Shown here: piece by piece, positions 6,648 to 10,544 of the stretch
How positions within the stretch are numbered: position 1 is the first letter of the stretch
Layout of the letters: every line of letters begins with the position of its first letter
DNA from: Burkholderiales bacterium
GTDB taxonomy: Bacteria; Pseudomonadota; Gammaproteobacteria; Burkholderiales; UBA11063
Length of the DNA: 10,544 bases
Assembly (NCBI GenBank): GCA_026461645.1
Contig: JAPJMP010000033.1
Location: forward strand, 1-10,544
Direction: 5' to 3'
Program-made: the position numbers and the translations under genes
The notes under the pieces: generated by a model
The model's input: only the letters and a program-made list of their open reading frames with translations
The model's database searches: none
Told to the model about the DNA's origin: nothing

Positions 6648-8117
6648 TTATAGATTTAAATTATTTAAGTTTTTAGTTTGTTGATAGAGAGCCTTAAATT
6701 TCTCATGTTTTTGCTGATAAAAATTTATTAGTTGTGGCTGAGGATTTATTTCTTTTATAATTAATGGATTTATCTCTAAGTCACTAACATTTATACCATT
6801 ATCACCAGCTAGTGCTAATAAAGCCGCTCCAAAACTTGGTCCAATTTTGGTTTCATCATAAAAAACTATAGTTTTATTTAATACATTGGCTATTATTTGT
6901 CCCCAATAATTACTTTTTGCGCCACCACCTATTATTGCTAAAGACTCAACTTGCTTAGTATTGGGTAAAATTTCTTCACAATCTTTAATTGCATAAGCAA
7001 CGCCCTCCAAAACAGCATTCGTTAAATCTTTTAACTGCGTAGTATGTGTTATGCCAAAGAACATGCCGCGAGCAAACGGATTATTGTGAGGAGTTCTTTC
7101 CCCGGATAAATAGGGTAAAAATAGTGGTGTTGCATCTGCATCATATCTTTGTGTTTGAGCATTTGCAATTAATTTATGTTCTGCTTTTGAACTAATTAAG
7201 CTTAGCCAAGATAAACAACTTGCTGCACTTAATATTACGCCCATATGATGCCACATTTGCGGAATGCAATGACAAAATGAATGTGAAATTCCATTATCCA
7301 TTGGCAAGTAACTATCTTGAGCAATAAAGTATACTCCTGATGTTCCTAAAGATAGCATAGCTTTACCGTGGCAAATTACGCCAACAGATACAGCTCCTGC
7401 AGCATTATCCCCACCACCACCAACTACAGTTACACTATTTTTTATACCCCAGGCATGTTGTAAATTTGAGTGCAAGTAACCACTTATTGCAGTACCTTCG
7501 TAGAGCTTGGGCATATAACTTATATCTAATTGACAAATTTGCAATAATTTTTCTGACCACTTTCTATTTTTAACATCCAACCAGGAAGTGCCTGAAGCAT
7601 CGGACAAGTCGCTTGCATATTCACCTGTTAAGCGATAACGAATATAATCCTTAGGTAATAAAATAGTGCTAACTTGTTGATAAATTTCAGGTTTATGCTT
7701 TTGCAACCAAAATATTTTAGGCGCAGTAAATCCAGGTAGCACCAAATTACCATTAATGTGTAAGAAATCAGCGTAATTACTATTAAGAAATTGTGCTTCT
7801 TGATAAGACCTGCCATCATTCCATAAAATAGCCGGATAAACTACAGCTCCATTTTTATCTAAACACACAGCGCCATGTTGTTGTCCAGTGATTCCTATTG
7901 ATTTTAAATGCTGCCATTGGTTTGCGTAATTATTCTGTAAATAATCGATAGCTGTAACTACTGCATTCCACCAATCTTCGGGATTTTGCTCTGAATAAAG
8001 CGGATTTGGTCTTTGAATTGGAATATTAATTGATTTAGTTGCCAAAAGCTGCTGCTGAGCATTAATTAAACTAACTTTTATTGATGAAGTCCCAATATCT
8101 ATACCTAAATAAGACAT
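6648..8117 (-). CDS. xylB: Xylulokinase (FGGY family)
   Basis: XylB phosphorylates D-xylulose to D-xylulose 5-phosphate using ATP. The 489-residue protein has the two actin-like FGGY domains: the N-terminal phosphate loop YLGIDIGTSSIKVSLI (3-18), the substrate loop GQQHGAV (78-84), LWNDGR (98-103) and GNLVLPGFTAPK (123-134). The catalytic aspartate is D237 in GGGGDNAAGAV. The C-terminal ATP-binding part includes LSLGTSGVYF, HSFCHCIPQMWH, FLPYLSGERTPHNNP and AIIGGGAKSNYWGQ. These match E. coli XylB closely throughout. The substrate loop reads GQQHG where E. coli has GQMHG. It starts 30 nt after the PheC-like gene and ends 20 nt before xylA. A weak AAAGAGAAA purine run serves as the ribosome binding site. 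The alternative, another FGGY sugar kinase, is unlikely given adjacency to xylA. Confidence 0.96.
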   Translation of the reverse strand: MSYLGIDIGTSSIKVSLINAQQQLLATKSINIPIQRPNPLYSEQNPEDWWNAVVTAIDYLQNNYANQWQHLKSIGITGQQHGAVCLDKNGAVVYPAILWNDGRSYQEAQFLNSNYADFLHINGNLVLPGFTAPKIFWLQKHKPEIYQQVSTILLPKDYIRYRLTGEYASDLSDASGTSWLDVKNRKWSEKLLQICQLDISYMPKLYEGTAISGYLHSNLQHAWGIKNSVTVVGGGGDNAAGAVSVGVICHGKAMLSLGTSGVYFIAQDSYLPMDNGISHSFCHCIPQMWHHMGVILSAASCLSWLSLISSKAEHKLIANAQTQRYDADATPLFLPYLSGERTPHNNPFARGMFFGITHTTQLKDLTNAVLEGVAYAIKDCEEILPNTKQVESLAIIGGGAKSNYWGQIIANVLNKTIVFYDETKIGPSFGAALLALAGDNGINVSDLEINPLIIKEINPQPQLINFYQQKHEKFKALYQQTKNLNNLNL

Positions 8118-8147
8118 ACTATTTCTCTTTATATTTTCTACATTAGA

Positions 8148-8870
8148 TTATTCATAATAAATTTTATTTATTTGCCACCATGAATTAAATAATTTATTTA
8201 ATGCTTTGCCTTGAGCATTCTTTGCAAATAGAAATACTTTATGTGCCACAGTAAATTTTTCTGGTATAGCTGCAACACATAATTGTGGATTGATTTGGTG
8301 CCAATAATTAGCTTCAGTATCATCAGTAAACATTACATCAGCTATAATTGGCGCTTGTGTTAAGCTTGCCAATGCTTTATCATTTTGTGCATACAAAATT
8401 ATAGTTGCATGCTTTAAATGTTCTAGAGCAAAGTCCTGATTAGTACCACCTCGATTTTCAACAACCATTACGTGGTCTTGGTCTATCTGCGCAAAATTGC
8501 TAAATAAATTAGTTGCGGCACATTTAATTAACGGCACCTTAGCTGAGCTTTCAATTGCATTCGATAGATAAAAAGAACGCCGCCTGAACTTATTATCTGA
8601 AATGCCACCAATTGCAACGCTAAACTTCCCCTTTATTAAATCTTGACTTAAACTAGGCCAGGTTGTAGCTACAAGTTTGAATTTAAAATGATTTGCTGCT
8701 GCAAAAGCAGCAAAAATTCTAATATCCTTACCCTGATAACCACTTTCAGTTTGATAAGTTAACGGTGGATAATCGCCAGTTGTCCCAACCAAAATTAAAT
8801 TGTTGTCGTTTGCATAAGCATTACCAATTATAATTAAGCTAACTATGACTTTGATTAATAAGTTCTTCAT
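8148..8870 (-). CDS. Periplasmic PheC-like protein (cyclohexadienyl dehydratase / family 3 solute-binding)
   Basis: This 240-residue protein has a clear signal peptide (MKNLLIKVIV... cleaved after AYA at about residue 20) and a mature solute-binding-protein fold. The order GDYPPLTY (32-39), GYQGKDIRIF, TWPSLSQDLIKGKF (70-83), AIGGIS, NRGGTNQDFA (139-148), FTDDTE (181-186) and PQLCVAA (195-201) follows periplasmic cyclohexadienyl dehydratases (PheC), which turn prephenate or arogenate into phenylpyruvate or phenylalanine. E186 aligns by motif with the glutamate reported as the catalytic acid in Pseudomonas PheC. The PheC family descended from amino-acid binding proteins, so binding without catalysis is possible, and no ABC permease or ATPase lies nearby. 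A good AAGGAA ribosome binding site precedes the ATG. The gene opens the tight four-gene run with xylB, xylA and the thioesterase. Its job beside xylose genes is unexplained. The fold call is firm; the enzymatic call is moderate. Confidence 0.72.
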   Translation of the reverse strand: MKNLLIKVIVSLIIIGNAYANDNNLILVGTTGDYPPLTYQTESGYQGKDIRIFAAFAAANHFKFKLVATTWPSLSQDLIKGKFSVAIGGISDNKFRRRSFYLSNAIESSAKVPLIKCAATNLFSNFAQIDQDHVMVVENRGGTNQDFALEHLKHATIILYAQNDKALASLTQAPIIADVMFTDDTEANYWHQINPQLCVAAIPEKFTVAHKVFLFAKNAQGKALNKLFNSWWQINKIYYE

Positions 8871-8878
8871 TTTATTCC

Positions 8879-8938
8879 TTACAAATTAATTTATATTTGA
8901 ATAGTTTGCCTGCTTTATTCACCTAATTTAATTTGTAA
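8879..8938 (-). promoter_or_regulatory. Nested inverted repeat in the leader of the PheC-like gene
   Basis: In the 97-nt gap between the dehydrogenase and the PheC-like gene, a perfect 11-bp inverted repeat (8879-8889 and 8928-8938) encloses a second 6-bp inverted repeat, TGAATA/TATTCA (8898-8903 and 8916-8921), with almost the same centre of symmetry. On the transcript the outer 3' arm overlaps the AAGGAA ribosome binding site of the downstream gene. It could be a paired operator or an RNA structure affecting translation. No GC-rich terminator stem is seen here, so readthrough from the dehydrogenase gene is possible. Confidence 0.4.
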
Positions 8939-8967
8939 CTAGTTATAGATTTATTAGTTAATATAGC

Positions 8968-10458
8968 CTAATATAATTTAATACATACAGTTTTTAGTTC
9001 CAAATATTTATCTAAAGCATGAATTGATTTATCCCGACCATTACCTGATTGTTTAAATCCGCCAAATGGTACAGTAAGATTTCCTGAAGAATAATCATTA
9101 ACATTTACCATTCCGGCTTTAAGTTGAGGAATTACTCGATGAACGCGATTAATATTATTTGACCACAATCCGGCAGCTAAACCATATTCAGTATCATTTG
9201 CAATGGCAATTGCTTCTGCTTCTGTTTTAAACCTAATAACTGATAGGACAGGCCCAAATATTTCCTCTTGCGCTATTTGCATTTGTTGTGTAACATTATC
9301 AAATATAGTTGGTTCAACATAATAACCACCTGTAGCATTATGAACACGATTACCGCCATAAATACAGTTGGCGCCATTATTTTTGCCAATATCAATGTAA
9401 CCTAAAATGCGCTGTAAATGTTTTTCATCAATTACTGCGCCTAAAGTTGTTTGTTCTAATAATGGATCATCTGGAATATAATTCTTAGCACAAGCTACCA
9501 TATGTTCTAATAATTTATCGGCAATGCTATCGTGCACCAACAATCTAGATGGAGCATGACATGACTGACCTTGATTATAAAACATTATTCCTGTCATAGT
9601 CTGAGCTACCTGTTGTAAATCTTCAAAGTCATTAAATACAATCACAGGAGATTTACCCCCTAACTCATTGTATACTCTTTTTAAATTACTTTGACTAGAG
9701 TACGCTATCATTTTTGCGCCTACTGCAGTAGAACCAGTAAAACCAATAGCACGAACCTTATGATGTAAAGCCAAGGCTTCGCCAGCTTCATGGCCGTAGC
9801 CTAAAATAACATTTACAACACCATCTGGTACTCCTGCTTCTTTAATTATTTCTGCTAACTTTAGCGCAGTTAATGGCGATCTCTCTGATGGCTTAATTAC
9901 CACTGAATTACCAGCAGCTAATGCTGCAGCTAGTTTCCATGATGTCATTAATAAAGGATAGTTCCACGGAACAATTATTCCAACTACGCCAATTGGTTCT
10001 TTAGTTATATAATAAAAAAATTTTTTACTCGTTGGTGCTATTTCTCCGTATACTTTGTCAATCAATTCAGCATAATACTTAAAGGTATTGATAGCACTAG
10101 TCAAATCACCATTCCAACTTTCAGTTATAGTTTTACCCACATCTAATGTTTCCAGTAGTGCTAATTCATCTCTGTATTTATCCATTAATTCGGCAACTTT
10201 CAATAGTTTTTCCTTTCTGACAGTAGGGTCTAAATTAGTCCACACTCCAGCATTAAAGGATCTATCTGCAGCAGCTACAGCTTTATCTACATCTAAACCG
10301 TCGCCTCGCGCAAAAGCCACTAAATGCTTACCATCCGTTGCGGATAATTTATCAATTGTTGCTCCTGATACCGAATCAACATAATTACCATCTATCCAAT
10401 GTTTACTCGGAATTGATATTTTAGTACGCAATTGTTGCCATTTATTTTTATCTACCAT
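8968..10458 (-). CDS. NAD(P)-dependent aldehyde dehydrogenase, PuuC-like
   Basis: This 496-residue ALDH-superfamily enzyme oxidises an aldehyde to its acid. Family residues are all present: the VPWNYPLL oxyanion Asn (N166), IKPSE (K189), the FTGSTAVG cofactor turn (240-247), the general base Glu in ELGGKSP (E265) and the nucleophile Cys in YNQGQSCHAPSR (C300). The EEIFGPVL and FGGFKQSGNGRDKS segments near the C-terminus complete the fold. Along its length it reads most like E. coli PuuC (gamma-glutamyl-gamma-aminobutyraldehyde dehydrogenase), for example ALLETLD, YAELIDKVYGE and SGNGRDKS(I/L)HAL. No other putrescine-pathway genes are present, so the true substrate is open; sugar-derived or amine-derived aldehydes are both possible. 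It is the first gene of the minus-strand cluster, 97 nt ahead of the PheC-like gene. The ATG is preceded by a GAGAGAG ribosome binding site. Confidence 0.9.
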   Translation of the reverse strand: MVDKNKWQQLRTKISIPSKHWIDGNYVDSVSGATIDKLSATDGKHLVAFARGDGLDVDKAVAAADRSFNAGVWTNLDPTVRKEKLLKVAELMDKYRDELALLETLDVGKTITESWNGDLTSAINTFKYYAELIDKVYGEIAPTSKKFFYYITKEPIGVVGIIVPWNYPLLMTSWKLAAALAAGNSVVIKPSERSPLTALKLAEIIKEAGVPDGVVNVILGYGHEAGEALALHHKVRAIGFTGSTAVGAKMIAYSSQSNLKRVYNELGGKSPVIVFNDFEDLQQVAQTMTGIMFYNQGQSCHAPSRLLVHDSIADKLLEHMVACAKNYIPDDPLLEQTTLGAVIDEKHLQRILGYIDIGKNNGANCIYGGNRVHNATGGYYVEPTIFDNVTQQMQIAQEEIFGPVLSVIRFKTEAEAIAIANDTEYGLAAGLWSNNINRVHRVIPQLKAGMVNVNDYSSGNLTVPFGGFKQSGNGRDKSIHALDKYLELKTVCIKLY

Positions 10459-10494
10459 AATACTCTCTCACATACAAATCTAATTTTAAATTTA

Positions 10495-10503
10495 ATCTTA
10501 CCA
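10495..10503 (-). promoter_or_regulatory. Possible extended -10 promoter for the aldehyde dehydrogenase gene
   Basis: On the minus strand TGGTAAGAT gives a near-consensus -10 (one mismatch) with a TGn extension, and no clear -35. A start near 10488 would leave a leader of about 30 nt before the ATG at 10458. The remaining bases to the window end show no gene. Confidence 0.35.
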
Positions 10504-10544
10504 CAATTTAAAAAGTCTATGATTAAAATCTCACATTTCTAACT

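Noticed and set aside
8871..8967. A separate promoter for the PheC-xylBA unit
   Set aside because: Several TATAAA-like strings occur, but none has a TGn extension or a -35 box at proper spacing, so no specific site can be named.
10088..10384. A 98-codon open frame on the plus strand
   Set aside because: It is antisense to the well-conserved N-terminal half of the aldehyde dehydrogenase gene; the low-complexity Ser/Thr-rich translation is typical of a shadow frame.

Overview
The window is AT-rich chromosomal DNA (roughly one third G+C by eye) with short intergenic gaps and compact operons. Several proteins point to a Gram-negative, probably gammaproteobacterial, host: an LpxH-type lipid A enzyme, a periplasmic PheC-like protein with a signal peptide, a QmcA-type SPFH protein, and XylA/XylB/PuuC homologues that look closely related to the E. 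coli proteins. The low G+C would fit a Francisella/Legionella-like or host-associated lineage, but the sequence alone does not settle this. No tRNA, rRNA, insertion sequence, phage gene or CRISPR array is visible.

Layout. (1) Positions 50-2687, minus strand: a YveA-like APC amino acid permease, then lpxH, then a short frame that looks like the broken-off N-terminus of an ATP-grasp enzyme. The gaps are 25 and 27 nt, so this is a probable operon. (2) Positions 2688-2970: a divergent promoter region with an extended -10 element facing each way. (3) Positions 2971-4758, plus strand: NfeD-family protein, QmcA/stomatin-like SPFH protein and a small AhpD-like CxxC protein, ending in a hairpin at 4765-4797 that could terminate transcription from both sides. 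(4) Positions 4806-10458, minus strand: in transcription order a PuuC-like aldehyde dehydrogenase, a PheC-like exported protein, xylulokinase (xylB), xylose isomerase (xylA) and a hotdog thioesterase. The last four genes are 20-31 nt apart; the dehydrogenase is separated from them by 97 nt that hold a nested inverted repeat next to the PheC-like gene's ribosome binding site.

How the genes work together. XylA and XylB convert D-xylose to D-xylulose 5-phosphate for the pentose phosphate pathway. All seven XylA metal ligands and the XylB catalytic Asp are present. No xylose transporter or XylR-type regulator lies in the window, and the flanking dehydrogenase, PheC-like protein and thioesterase are not classical xylose genes, so the block is a composite catabolic cluster. 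NfeD and SPFH proteins normally form a membrane microdomain pair. The permease and LpxH serve uptake and outer-membrane synthesis.

Most of this is recognisable housekeeping and catabolic content. I see no clear new defence or mobile system. The points most worth a second look are the odd composition of the xylose cluster, the role of the PheC-like protein, the nested repeat at its start, and the decayed ATP-grasp fragment.
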